DNA from: CAZRAL01 sp964598005 | Lineage (GTDB): Bacteria > Pseudomonadota > Gammaproteobacteria > Burkholderiales > Usitatibacteraceae | Direction: 5' to 3' | Assembly (NCBI GenBank): GCA_964598005.1 | Contig: CAZRAL010000004.1 | Location: 1-64,000, forward strand | DNA: 64,000 bases | Shown: positions 16,137 through 24,068 of the stretch, in pieces | Position numbering within the stretch: position 1 is the first letter of the stretch | Layout: each line of letters starts with the position of its first letter | Program-made: the position numbers and the translations under genes | The notes under the pieces: model-generated | What the model was told of the DNA's origin: nothing | The model's input: the letters and a program-made list of their open reading frames with translations, nothing else | The model's database searches: none

Positions 16137-17163
16137 AATGTACTTATAAATTCCGCAGCTACTTGCGGGACGATGGCATTGCCATAGGCGCGCAACTTGC
16201 CCACTCTTTTGGGTATCCCATTAGCCAGCGGGAATGTTCCGGGTTCAACTGGCCGCCACTTTCCATCCCGGCAGAAGAGCCAGTCAGCATCTCGCCAGAT
16301 GCCGTTAACCGCGCCTGAGTACATATCGCCGCAAAATCTTGCAATCGTTGCTGGTGCTTCTCCCCATTTTTTCGGTACATTGTCATTGCTCGCTCCGGTG
16401 AGGGCTTTCGATCGTTGCTTCCCGCCGTTGGCGTTGACCATCCCGCCAATATAGCCGCATGATTCAGCGTGATATTTTGTGTGGTGAACTCCTGTGACGG
16501 CAAACGCATCGCGTCTGTACTGGTTGTCGTAGGCCAACCTGAAAGTTTGGCTACGCTCGCCAACGTCATCCCGAATCCATTCCCGTTTTTCGATATTTTT
16601 TTGCACCTCTCCCTGCGCGCCATCATTTGTGATTCGTTCGATGTCGCAAACTCGTTTGCGCTCGTTGTTGGCCACGAACCAAGAGCGTTGCCTGATGTGC
16701 GGGGAACCGATGCCCGCAGCGCATAAATCTGCCGCCCCAACGGAGTAGTCCGCACCTTCCAAGTCAGTTTGAACAATGTCGAGCCACGCCATGCCAGCTT
16801 TTGAGGCAACCTGCTCGCCAAAAACGATTGCAGGTTTACAGATTTCGATGAGGTGGAACCAGTGTGGCCATAAGTGCCGCTCATCAGCAACCCCCCCCTT
16901 TTGCCTGCCGCGCTGAAAGGTTGGCACGGGCACGATCCCGTCCAGACTGGCTTATCATCAGGCCACTTGGCAAGTCGCAGGGCGTAACTCCATCCTCCAA
17001 TGCCGGCAAAGAAATGGCACTGGGTATACCCGGCAAGCTCGGCTGGTTTAATGTCGCGGATGTCTCGCTCATCGACTACCCCATCCGCAATATGTCCAGC
17101 CGCAATCAGGTTGCGCAGCCACTGCGCCGCAAAGGGGTCTATTTCGTTGTAGTAGGCAGCCAT
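16121..17163 (-). CDS. dcm: DNA cytosine-5 methyltransferase, needs a -1 frameshift
   Basis: A full C5 cytosine methyltransferase is encoded only if the reading frame changes once. The first frame (from ATG 17163) carries motif I (CHFFAGIGGWSYAL) and the catalytic Pro-Cys of motif IV (CPCQPFSAAGK). The second (open from 16933 to 16121) carries ADERHLWPHWFHLIE, the GEQV equivalent of ENV, IRQRSWFV and motif X (GNAIVPQVAAEFI). The switch falls at a run of eight G (16891-16898 on the complement), where G GGG GGG is a classic -1 slippery heptamer. A sequencing or natural indel is the alternative. The enzyme would protect plasmid DNA from restriction. Confidence 0.75.
16159..17163 (-). CDS. unshifted methyltransferase-frame product (overlapping gene)
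   Basis: Without a frameshift the ATG at 17163 gives an intact 334-residue protein. It shares the first 85-90 residues with Dcm, then continues in a second frame over about 740 bases that also encode the Dcm C-terminus. This alternative tail is not random. It has LPQKLAWRGSTLFKLTWK, LGRQIYALRASVPRTSGN, repeated GWPTT/GWSTPT elements and SGGQLNPEHSRWLMGYP, all features I recall from phage-encoded proteins annotated as methyltransferases. Both frames therefore look selected, meaning genuine dual coding. Function of the alternative tail is unknown. Confidence 0.6.
   Translation of the reverse strand: MAAYYNEIDPFAAQWLRNLIAAGHIADGVVDERDIRDIKPAELAGYTQCHFFAGIGGWSYALRLAKWPDDKPVWTGSCPCQPFSAAGKRGGLLMSGTYGHTGSTSSKSVNLQSFLASRLPQKLAWRGSTLFKLTWKVRTTPLGRQIYALRASVPRTSGNALGSWPTTSANEFATSNESQMMARRERCKKISKNGNGFGMTLASVAKLSGWPTTTSTDAMRLPSQEFTTQNITLNHAAILAGWSTPTAGSNDRKPSPERAMTMYRKNGEKHQQRLQDFAAICTQARLTASGEMLTGSSAGMESGGQLNPEHSRWLMGYPKEWASCAPMAMPSSRK
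16891..16898 (-). other. G8 slippery tract in dcm
   Basis: Eight consecutive G on the coding strand directly after codons for QPFSAAGKR. In the zero frame they read GGG GGG, allowing tandem -1 slippage. The tract could also be a phase-variable homopolymer or a base-calling error. Confidence 0.65.
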
Positions 17164-17281
17164 TCATTGCTCGGCCAGATTAATTGATAGTTGTTTAGAG
17201 GGGAGGGGCCAATGTGAAAACAATTTACCCTGGCTGCAGGCCCGGTCAATGCGCCTGCAAGCAATAGCTACCGGATTACGA

Positions 17282-17602
17282 TCAAGCCGCCACCGGTTCA
17301 TCAACGCGCCGCTCGCCAGTTCGCAGGTTGTAGCACGTCAATTCATCAACCAACTCCCTCCAGTTGATATTGATGAACCACATACCAGGGCCTTTCCAGC
17401 AATTGATGTAGCGCAACCGCAGATCCATCGCAATAAAGGGTGCCATTGGAGTTAATGGCGTAACGAAGCAATCATTGATGCTGATACCGCTTTCTTTAAT
17501 GTCATTGAGGCGCTTACATGCGTCAGGTGTGGCCTCGATCAGAAAATTGCCTTTTGAATCTTGTGCGAGCAGGATAAATTCCCGGTCTGATTGAATATTC
17601 AT
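17282..17602 (-). CDS. unrecognised small protein
   Basis: Protein of 106 residues with start at 17602, supported by AGGAG 6 bases upstream; a longer frame from 17710 would overlap the adenine methyltransferase. It alternates strand-like segments (EFILLAQDSKGNFLIEA) with an amphipathic C-terminus and is soluble. It lies between the two methyltransferase genes on the same strand. Function unknown. Confidence 0.6.
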   Translation of the reverse strand: MNIQSDREFILLAQDSKGNFLIEATPDACKRLNDIKESGISINDCFVTPLTPMAPFIAMDLRLRYINCWKGPGMWFININWRELVDELTCYNLRTGERRVDEPVAA

Positions 17603-17637
17603 ATTGGCTCCTATGTGGTAGCAAGATTTCAATCTGT

Positions 17638-18522
17638 TTAAATTTTCATTTCGATTTGTTGGCGCCTGACTGCCAACGCATTCGAGCAAGCTTTGTTTAG
17701 CCACAAGCACTCTGTCCTCGGCCTAGCGCCGTCGGCAAAAGCTAACCGCTCGATTCGTTGCCAGTCAGAATATAGATGGTCATAAAGCGCGGAGGGATAC
17801 CCGGATAAGACAACCATTCCATTGACAGCGCGCAGAGTTGCTGCCAACTCTTCATGATCTCCCACGTTCATTTCATGCGCGTAATCTTTACCCTTATCGC
17901 GGGATTCGGGAACATATGGTGGATCGCAATAAATTAAGGTGTTTTCACTATCGTGCTGCTCTATTACTTCAACAGCATTGCGGTTTTCGATCACGACCCC
18001 GCGTAATCGCTCAATGATGGCTGGTACACAATCAGGCCAATGGGCCCAATCATGTGCGGGCGTAGTGCCGCTCCTGGTGCTATTGGAGCGGAATCCTGTG
18101 GTCGGCTTGCCGATCCGAGATGAGTGTTTATATTGTGTAACGGAGGCCGAACCGAACCCAAAAAAGGAGCGTACAACCGTACGTCGCGCCTGTTCGATAG
18201 GATCGTCTGATTTGTAAAATGTCTCTTCAAATTCCGCTCGGCTAAAAGGTGTGAGGTAGCAGCCCCGTCGCAATTCATCACCCGAGTTTTTCAAAACGTT
18301 AAATAGATTAACTACTTCACTGTCCAGATCGTTGTAAACCTCAGCGTAGCTCCGCTGCTTACGCAGCAATACGGATGCACCGCCACCGAAGGGCTCGATA
18401 TAGCAACGATGTGGCGGAAAGTGGCTAATTATCCAGGGTGCCAACTTCCACTTGCCGCCGTGGTATCTCACAGCGGGTCTGCTTGGTGTGGACGTAATCT
18501 TCATTACGGTTTCACTGTTCAT
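17638..18522 (-). CDS. dam: D12-class N6-adenine DNA methyltransferase
   Basis: Transfers a methyl group from S-adenosylmethionine to adenine N6 in a short target. The 294-residue protein shows the D12 order: RYHGGKWKLAPWI near the N-terminus, the AdoMet loop EPFGGGASVLL, and the catalytic DPPY (IYCDPPYVPESR) near residue 200. The ATG at 18522 has GGAGAA upstream and overlaps the preceding gene by 11 bases. The likely role is masking plasmid DNA from host restriction or marking it for regulation. Target specificity cannot be read. Confidence 0.92.
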   Translation of the reverse strand: MNSETVMKITSTPSRPAVRYHGGKWKLAPWIISHFPPHRCYIEPFGGGASVLLRKQRSYAEVYNDLDSEVVNLFNVLKNSGDELRRGCYLTPFSRAEFEETFYKSDDPIEQARRTVVRSFFGFGSASVTQYKHSSRIGKPTTGFRSNSTRSGTTPAHDWAHWPDCVPAIIERLRGVVIENRNAVEVIEQHDSENTLIYCDPPYVPESRDKGKDYAHEMNVGDHEELAATLRAVNGMVVLSGYPSALYDHLYSDWQRIERLAFADGARPRTECLWLNKACSNALAVRRQQIEMKI

Positions 18523-18841
18523 TGTGCATTTCTCCAATACCAAGCTTTTTGAGTTTTTGCTTAGCTAGCACTCGTGCCGCTCGAATCTGCCTTTCTGTTA
18601 CATTTTTGCTGGTGATTGCGCCTCCGTAGGAGTGAACCTCAATTAATTTTTCAAGGCAGCATTCGCCAACGGCGAGCTGCGCTTTGGTTAAAGAAAAGCG
18701 CATCGACAGCAACTTCTTAAAGATGGTCCACGTTATTTTTGGACGTCCGATAAGCATGAGATCGCCATCAGACCAAGGCTTACCGCAGCCCTGGCAAGCG
18801 AGATTAAAATCTGGAAGGGCGGTTTTACAGTGGACTATCAC
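18512..18841 (-). CDS. small CxxC protein, GTG start
   Basis: Protein of 109 residues beginning with GTG two bases after the stop of the DUF559-like gene and overlapping the methyltransferase start by 11 bases, so translation is coupled. It has one CQGC pair near residue 17 and a Lys/Arg-rich helical C-terminal half (TERQIRAARVLAKQKLKKLG). It could bind nucleic acid. No family was recognised. Confidence 0.55.
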   Translation of the reverse strand: MIVHCKTALPDFNLACQGCGKPWSDGDLMLIGRPKITWTIFKKLLSMRFSLTKAQLAVGECCLEKLIEVHSYGGAITSKNVTERQIRAARVLAKQKLKKLGIGEMHNEQ

Positions 18842-18843
18842 GA

Positions 18844-19278
18844 TTATTTCAACGCATCATTTATCAAATTGATGCAACGAAGAGGGTCTTTGCGAATTTC
18901 GCCTGCGGTAAAGCGCAAAATTCGCCAACCATAAAGCGTGAACAGGTTTTGCCGTTCGCGGTTGGCATGGAAATCAGCTTTGTATTTACCGTGGTGTTCC
19001 CATCCATCCACTTCGATGGCAAGCTTTTCATCTGGAAAGGCTATATCGACGCGAAAGCGCCGGCCAGGAACAGCGTTTTTGTATTCCTTTGCTACTCGAT
19101 CGCCAAAGCTGTATTTCGCGCTTGTCCACAAAATTTCTTGAGGGAGCGACAGCGGGCGTGCTGCCATCTTTGCGCGTGCGACGGTACCGGCGAATTGAGC
19201 TACCGAATGTTTATTATTGGAAGGTAACCATTTCATGCCGATCTGACGTACTTCCTTAGTAGTTTTGATGCGAAGCAT
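18844..19278 (-). CDS. DUF559/Vsr-like PD-(D/E)XK nuclease
   Basis: Small endonuclease-like protein of about 144 residues. The core RFRVDIAFPDEKLAIEVDGWEHH matches the DUF559 family, related to the very-short-patch repair fold: catalytic Asp in VDIAF and Glu in AIEVDG, followed by the RQNLFTLYGWRILRF strand. The ATG at 19278 is preferred over an upstream TTG inside the promoter palindrome. Sitting with two DNA methyltransferases, it may act in mismatch repair of deaminated methylcytosine or in restriction. Activity is inferred from motifs. Confidence 0.75.
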   Translation of the reverse strand: MLRIKTTKEVRQIGMKWLPSNNKHSVAQFAGTVARAKMAARPLSLPQEILWTSAKYSFGDRVAKEYKNAVPGRRFRVDIAFPDEKLAIEVDGWEHHGKYKADFHANRERQNLFTLYGWRILRFTAGEIRKDPLRCINLINDALK

Positions 19279-19289
19279 ATTTATGTGGC

Positions 19290-19339
19290 GTCTTGACTGA
19301 TATGGCAATATTATATAATATAACCATATCAGTCAAGAC
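19290..19339. promoter_or_regulatory. 16-bp inverted repeat operator, divergent promoters
   Basis: Perfect arms GTCTTGACTGATATGG (19290-19305) and CCATATCAGTCAAGAC (19324-19339) enclose an 18-base AT-only core holding TATAAT-like elements on both strands. It lies between leftward gene 19278 and rightward gene 19363. TTGACT within the arm could be a -35 element for either promoter. The AT-rich motif found elsewhere overlaps it at 19313-19328. Confidence 0.75.
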
Positions 19340-19362
19340 ATCAAAATATACAAAAAGTGGTA

Positions 19363-19608
19363 ATGGAGGCTAAATTTCAAAATGACGAAGCAGGAAATAC
19401 AATGGTCAACATGACGAGTTCTGATTCGATCTCCAAAGCCGATTCCATCCAAACAGGAGAATCAAATTTAGAGGAATTGCCCGCGTATTGCTTGGCATTG
19501 GGGTTTTTGTATATGGTGGCCGCCTATTTTTATATGGCTGAGGTAGATCTTGCAGCCACCAAAGTTGAAACAGCACACACAACTACTATGACGAGGATAA
19601 GCAAATGA
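19363..19608 (+). CDS. small single-span membrane protein
   Basis: Protein of 81 residues from the ATG at 19363 (a GTG six bases earlier is possible). The N-terminal half is polar and acidic; one hydrophobic segment (YCLALGFLYMVAAYFYM) lies near residues 42-58. It overlaps the next gene, a secreted nuclease, by ATGA, which indicates stoichiometric coupling. It may be a membrane partner or immunity factor for that nuclease; this is inference from coupling only. Confidence 0.55.
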   Translation: MEAKFQNDEAGNTMVNMTSSDSISKADSIQTGESNLEELPAYCLALGFLYMVAAYFYMAEVDLAATKVETAHTTTMTRISK

Positions 19609-20159
19609 ACGTCCGCCAATTCAGTCGGCTAATTTCCAAATGCCTATTTATTGTTGCAGTGGCGGTCTCGACACCTTGTTATGCCATAACCGCCGAAAGT
19701 ATCGAGGTCGGATTTTCCCCAGACGGGGGAGGCGAGGCACTGATTTTGAAGGTCATCAGTCGAGCTCGGCGAGACATTCATCTTGCAGCCTATTCGTTTA
19801 CGTCAAAACCGGTTATTGAGGCCCTGCTAGTCGCTAAACGACGCGGTGTGAGTGTTCGCGTGCTCGTAGACCGCAAACACAATATTGGAGCTCAATCTGG
19901 CCGTGCGGCGCTCAATATCCTTGTGAACGCAGGGATTACCGTACGGACGATTAGCGTATATGCCATCCATCATGACAAATTCATTATCGTAGATGGGCAT
20001 CATGTACAAACGGGTAGCTTTAATTACTCACAAAGCGCTGCCAAGGCCAACAGTGAAAATGTGCTCGTCATGTGGGGCGCCGATGGAATCGCGCAACAGT
20101 ACCTTTCTCACTGGCATTCCCGCTGGCAGCGAGGTGTGGATTATCACTCACCGTATTAA
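19605..20159 (+). CDS. nuc: secreted phospholipase D-superfamily nuclease (Nuc type)
   Basis: Protein of 184 residues with an N-terminal signal peptide (LISKCLFIVAVAVSTPCYA) and a single HKD motif, HHDKFIIVDGHHVQTGSFNYS, around residues 122-140. One HKD per chain implies an active dimer, as in the plasmid pKM101 endonuclease Nuc. It would hydrolyse nucleic acid phosphodiesters in the periplasm. It is translationally coupled to the small membrane protein before it. Nuc-type genes are typical of conjugative plasmids. Confidence 0.9.
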   Translation: MNVRQFSRLISKCLFIVAVAVSTPCYAITAESIEVGFSPDGGGEALILKVISRARRDIHLAAYSFTSKPVIEALLVAKRRGVSVRVLVDRKHNIGAQSGRAALNILVNAGITVRTISVYAIHHDKFIIVDGHHVQTGSFNYSQSAAKANSENVLVMWGADGIAQQYLSHWHSRWQRGVDYHSPY

Positions 20160-20177
20160 TCGATCCTGGAGCCCACT

Positions 20178-20681
20178 ATGTGCGCCATGTCTGTCGCTGA
20201 AGGGTCACCTGTAATTCAATTTATTTCGCATGCTATTGCTGCTAATCTGGATAGCCAAGAAGGATCGCGAACGTGCAGTCAAGCTCCAACCTTTATTCCA
20301 TCTTGGCTTATGGTTGATCCTAGGCCATTTTTAAATCCTAAGGGCGCGCGTGCTGTGCGCCCTCTCGATATCTGTATGCCCCTCCGTGGCAATCGTAAAG
20401 GCAAGATTTATCTCAAAGGCTATGTTTTCATCGAGCTTTTCCAGAACGAAGACGATGAATTTGATACCGCAACGGTTGCACAGCTTCTTGATATTAGCTT
20501 TGATTGTGCCTACAAACGATTGAAGCAGTTGACGGAGGAGGGCGTGCTACAACACAGGGCCTACGCTGGATCCACCAAGCGTTATTTCCGCCTCCCCCTA
20601 GGACAAGAGTTATCCACAGAATCTGTGGATAACGCCATCTTGACAAGTGCTGAAAGTCGCGTCGCGATTGACATCTATTAG
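20178..20681 (+). CDS. winged-helix DNA-binding protein
   Basis: Protein of 167 residues with a GGAG ribosome site. Residues about 90-145 (FDTATVAQLLDISFDCAYKRLKQLTEEGVLQHRAYAGSTKRYFRL) form a winged helix-turn-helix like those of small transcription or replication factors. It is the third gene of the nuclease unit. Near its 3' end the coding sequence contains a palindrome of two inverted DnaA boxes. It may be a local regulator. Confidence 0.6.
   Translation: MCAMSVAEGSPVIQFISHAIAANLDSQEGSRTCSQAPTFIPSWLMVDPRPFLNPKGARAVRPLDICMPLRGNRKGKIYLKGYVFIELFQNEDDEFDTATVAQLLDISFDCAYKRLKQLTEEGVLQHRAYAGSTKRYFRLPLGQELSTESVDNAILTSAESRVAIDIY
20609..20633. promoter_or_regulatory. inverted pair of DnaA boxes
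   Basis: Arms GTTATCCACAGA and TCTGTGGATAAC around one A form a perfect palindrome holding two consensus DnaA boxes (20610-20618 on +, 20624-20632 on -), inside a coding region. Confidence 0.7.
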
Positions 20682-20719
20682 ATTTAGAAAAAGAAAGCAG
20701 CAAAGGGAGCCAGAAAAAT

Positions 20720-21001
20720 ATGCGTACCTTGGAATGTATTGACCGGAATCTGCCATTGGAGCTTTCTCCCTTTTCACATCATTTGGAAATGGCGCTGACC
20801 TCACCGGTTAAGGGGTTAAAGCCGATCCAACTAGAGGGCGATGATCTATGCCGATTTTTGGACTGGGCATCCATGCATTCTTGGCGCAAGGCTTTTGAGG
20901 AGGATTTGCACTTTCAGAGAAAGTTTCTGTGCGGGTGGAAGGGAATGGCAGGACATTGCCACGCAAGCGCTGATGGAGCGCTTGCGTGTGGCCACCCGTG
21001 A
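20720..21001 (+). CDS. short unrecognised protein, possibly frameshifted
   Basis: Protein of 93 residues with AAAGGGAG upstream. The first 70 residues look natural. The tail runs through an 11-bp hairpin and has low-complexity content. From about 20930 a second frame (REWQDIATQALMERLRVATRDWRAAGADTV, ending at 21074) looks more protein-like. An indel or frameshift near 20935-20945 could join them into a protein of about 118 residues. Confidence 0.4.
   Translation: MRTLECIDRNLPLELSPFSHHLEMALTSPVKGLKPIQLEGDDLCRFLDWASMHSWRKAFEEDLHFQRKFLCGWKGMAGHCHASADGALACGHP
20960..20988. repeat. 11-bp stem-loop in a coding region
   Basis: CACGCAAGCGC, a 7-base loop, then GCGCTTGCGTG. It is a perfect stem without a T tract, so it is not a standard terminator. 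Confidence 0.7.
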
Positions 21002-21085
21002 CTGGCGAGCCGCAGGCGCAGACACCGTTGATATTTCGGGCCGGCTTGCAGTACCAAATTATTCTAATTTTTAGAGAATAATAAA

Positions 21086-21595
21086 ATGCGAAATTTTACT
21101 GCTTTTTTTATTAAGTCCTTCGTCAGCGTAATTCTAATAAGCCTCTTCGCAAATTGGGCTATAAACTCCTTCGAAGAGTTCGTTGAATCAAATGCCAAAG
21201 CACGCGCGAATTTTGTGGCAGACACATTTATTCGCTACAACTATGCTGTTCAAAACTATGTCATGGCTAACCCGGCTGTGACCGGAGATATTCCTGAGGT
21301 TAGCCTAGACTTACCTAGCAGCTTCAAAAATTCTGGATTTACGAATAACGTTCTTCGTTTCGGCATTGCGCGCACATGGCTACCATTGGCCGCTATCACG
21401 GTAAGCGAGCGCGATCAAGTGTTGAACCATCTCAATATAAAACTTCACAGCCATCCGAATTCCTTCCACTGGGGTCTTGTACAGTCCAGTGGAAATTTTA
21501 TCGATGAAAAAGGAAAGCGATTTGTTACAAACCCAGAAATTGTAAAAGACATTCCTTCTGGTGCCATCTTAATCTTTTCGGACTTATCACATTAG
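21086..21595 (+). CDS. PilM-like pilus protein (second copy)
   Basis: Protein of 169 residues with an N-terminal membrane anchor (FVSVILISLFANWAI). Its core aligns with the PilM-like gene at 26971: TFIRYNYAVQNYVMANPAVTGDIPE against NLMVYHQTVVNYATQNPAAIGNVSE, then a shared GFTNN/GWTND and GIAR motif. It stands alone, far from the pil operon and on the other strand. It could be an alternative subunit or a remnant of a second pilus locus. GAGA precedes the ATG. Confidence 0.65.
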   Translation: MRNFTAFFIKSFVSVILISLFANWAINSFEEFVESNAKARANFVADTFIRYNYAVQNYVMANPAVTGDIPEVSLDLPSSFKNSGFTNNVLRFGIARTWLPLAAITVSERDQVLNHLNIKLHSHPNSFHWGLVQSSGNFIDEKGKRFVTNPEIVKDIPSGAILIFSDLSH

Positions 21596-21600
21596 TCTAT

Positions 21601-21638
21601 ATGGCCCCGCAAAAGGCGGGCCATGAGCCACTTTTTTT
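21601..21638 (+). terminator. probable rho-independent terminator
   Basis: GGCCCCGC, AAAA, GGCGGGCC form a GC-rich stem with one bulge, followed 9 bases later by seven T, just after the preceding stop codon. Confidence 0.6.
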
Positions 21639-21650
21639 GGCTAAATATTT

Positions 21651-22067
21651 TTATTTTCCAGAACGTGGCAAGCCACTGGAAAAGATCACAAACAAAAATA
21701 GTAGCAGCAATGCCAGTGCTTTGCGTGTAGGTTTGAAACACATCCCGATCAGGAAGAGAAAAACGCCCACGTGCATCACCCCGAACCCGTGAGAACTGGG
21801 GTCGGACTTGGACGATGGTGAATAAGACTTCATAACCATTGGCAGAAGCTGACGACGAGCGATTTCCAACTCGTGCCTTGCCGTCCTTGCAGCCTCCGAC
21901 AAGTCGTCTTTGGCGAACGAAGCAGCTTTCTTATGCGCAGCATTGAATTTCATTTCAAGCGTGTCAGGAGTTGGCGCAATCGCGCCTTTGAAAAGAGCGA
22001 GCGCAAGTACAGTGACTGCAATACACAGAATTGTTGTGATTATTTGTATCACCCTCCCTTTTCTCAT
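21651..22067 (-). CDS. unrecognised membrane protein
   Basis: Protein of 138 residues with a hydrophobic N-terminal helix (VIQIITTILCIAVTVLALALF), a helical Ala/Glu/Arg-rich middle (about 38-75, coiled-coil-like) and two close hydrophobic segments near the C-terminus (VGVFLFLIGMCF, ALALLLLFLFVIF). AGGGGC precedes the ATG. It is the last gene of the CAP-protein unit. Function unknown. Confidence 0.6.
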   Translation of the reverse strand: MRKGRVIQIITTILCIAVTVLALALFKGAIAPTPDTLEMKFNAAHKKAASFAKDDLSEAARTARHELEIARRQLLPMVMKSYSPSSKSDPSSHGFGVMHVGVFLFLIGMCFKPTRKALALLLLFLFVIFSSGLPRSGK

Positions 22068-22091
22068 ATTTTCAGCCCCTGTTCGCTTTTT

Positions 22092-23966
22092 CTAAAAAGC
22101 CATCCGCGTGATTGATTTTGATATCGTCACCCCATTAAGGGTATAGCTCAGCGTGGCGTTATAGTCATCAATAAAATCTATTGCGGCTGTTCCTGCGGGG
22201 GTTACAACAAATTGGGAAGCCGAATAAACTGCTGATAGAGGCGAACCAGTAGTCGTGTAAATCGAACCAGTACAGATTTTTTGAGGAGTATCCCATTGAC
22301 AACCTGGCAGGACGAACCAGGTTGGCTTGCCGTTGGCGTCATATACAAACGCAGTACCGAATATGGTTTGATACTGCTGGTTGATCGTAAAGCCCCAACC
22401 CGATTCGTTCTTGTTCCACCACATACCGCTATAGTTTTGTCCATCGGAAATTTGTGCCGGACCAAAGTTAAGTCGCGACATTTGTTTGATACGCGAGACA
22501 CCATTCAATGTGTATTCCACAATGGCAGTTTTTGGAGACGTGTAGTGAAGTGTCATCGATCCGGCCGGAGTTACCTTGGTTTTGGTTGCGTCGAACGGAA
22601 GCTCCGAGAATGGAGTACCCGTTACGGTGTAGACGGTTCCATTAAATGTAGTCTCGTCTATCCAAGTGCCCCCGGACACCGTTGCCCATAGAGGTTTACC
22701 TTCTTCATCATAGGTAAACCAGGCTACGAACAGTTGACCACTGATACCTTGTGTCACCGCCATTCCCCAGCCATTCTCGATTTCACCTGCCCACCACATA
22801 TCGGTTGCGTTATAGCGCGGCACGATAAAGCCATTGGTGCGCTGCGGATTGAAAACAATCACGCGATAGCTGTAGTCCTTGATAGTGCCAACAGCGGTTT
22901 TAACGTTATGAACGGTCACTTCATAGGTTTCGTCCTCGCCTAGTTCGCGCACACTTCCGTCTGGATTAAGCAGGATGTAGCCATTGGGTTTGAAAACGAG
23001 AGTGTTATCACCAGCACCATTGATAATCGGCTCATACATTGCTGACGCTTGCAAAATACCATCCTTGCTAAATTCTACGGTGCTATTCTTGAAGTCACAG
23101 CCGTGGCAGGAAATAGACCAGCGATTTGACTGCGGCATGATCAAATAGGGAACATACCCTTTGGGGGGCCATGTCACGATTTCTGGATTGGTATAGACCG
23201 CAGGCGCGGGTTTACCCATAATTGGATTATTGCCAATCCATACCGCACTGGCGCCGAAAGTCTGATTGAACTCGGTGTTGTGGTAATTCACATTTCCGAA
23301 AGCCATGGAGGACTGGGCAGGATATAGAAACCACCGTCGATGTCCGACCGAGGCATTATTGTCTCCGTCGTCGTCGAAGTAGCCATCCATATTTCTAGGC
23401 GTGATCAATCCTCCATACCCAACGTAGGAAAGATTTGAATGTGAACTCCCTTGCGCACCATCCGCGGTATAACAAGCTGCCGTGGACGAGGGAGCGTGAC
23501 TCAGGGCGGAAAGGCCTGAGGCGTTGACGTTAGCCCCGACGATCAACGCTGACAACTGTGCTTTGCGTTGATCGTCGGCTTGCGAGAGGCGAACATTGGA
23601 GAGACCAGCAAGCGTGCGTCCGTAATTAACTTGACGAATCGCAGCTTGTTGCCATGCCGGGTTTGTATTGCCGGCGTTGCATGCACTCACGTCACCGGTG
23701 AATTCTTGCGAAATCGGGAAGTCTTTTATGGGAACATAATTTCGTTTCCCGAAAGAATCTTCTTCAAATGTCCCAGGAACATACATATAGTGCCAATAAT
23801 TCAGAAGCACTTGATTGCGGCTAAATGGATCGGTTGCCGGCACGAAAGCACCAAACGGCATGGCGGCCTCGGTTTCATATTTAGTGCCGGCATTTGCGAA
23901 GGAAAATGCCAAGGCAGAACAAATTGCCGCAACCGTAGATGTAATTTTTTTAACCTGAGAAACCAT
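22092..23966 (-). CDS. secreted CAP-domain protein with two C-terminal repeats
   Basis: Exported protein of about 624 residues with signal peptide ending FANA at residue 26. Residues about 50-300 match the bacterial CAP/SCP (cysteine-rich secretory) type: VNYGRTLAGL, LSALSHAP, CYTADGAQ, SNL and VGHRRWFLYP. The C-terminal 220 residues hold two repeats sharing WW/GWG and WFTYD/FVYD..GKP.W motifs (near 400 and 515), as in surface and adhesion modules of betaproteobacteria. GGAG supports ATG 23966. Downstream of the pilus genes, it may help cell contact; this is inferred. Confidence 0.8.
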   Translation of the reverse strand: MVSQVKKITSTVAAICSALAFSFANAGTKYETEAAMPFGAFVPATDPFSRNQVLLNYWHYMYVPGTFEEDSFGKRNYVPIKDFPISQEFTGDVSACNAGNTNPAWQQAAIRQVNYGRTLAGLSNVRLSQADDQRKAQLSALIVGANVNASGLSALSHAPSSTAACYTADGAQGSSHSNLSYVGYGGLITPRNMDGYFDDDGDNNASVGHRRWFLYPAQSSMAFGNVNYHNTEFNQTFGASAVWIGNNPIMGKPAPAVYTNPEIVTWPPKGYVPYLIMPQSNRWSISCHGCDFKNSTVEFSKDGILQASAMYEPIINGAGDNTLVFKPNGYILLNPDGSVRELGEDETYEVTVHNVKTAVGTIKDYSYRVIVFNPQRTNGFIVPRYNATDMWWAGEIENGWGMAVTQGISGQLFVAWFTYDEEGKPLWATVSGGTWIDETTFNGTVYTVTGTPFSELPFDATKTKVTPAGSMTLHYTSPKTAIVEYTLNGVSRIKQMSRLNFGPAQISDGQNYSGMWWNKNESGWGFTINQQYQTIFGTAFVYDANGKPTWFVLPGCQWDTPQKICTGSIYTTTGSPLSAVYSASQFVVTPAGTAAIDFIDDYNATLSYTLNGVTISKSITRMAF

Positions 23967-24068
23967 GAGTAAACTCTCCATGTGAGTTTGTTTTGGTGAG
24001 GCGCTGGGTATGACCTTGTATTCCACTGCCCAGAGCCGCTTGGTGAAAAATACTGCGCGTCGGTCTTT

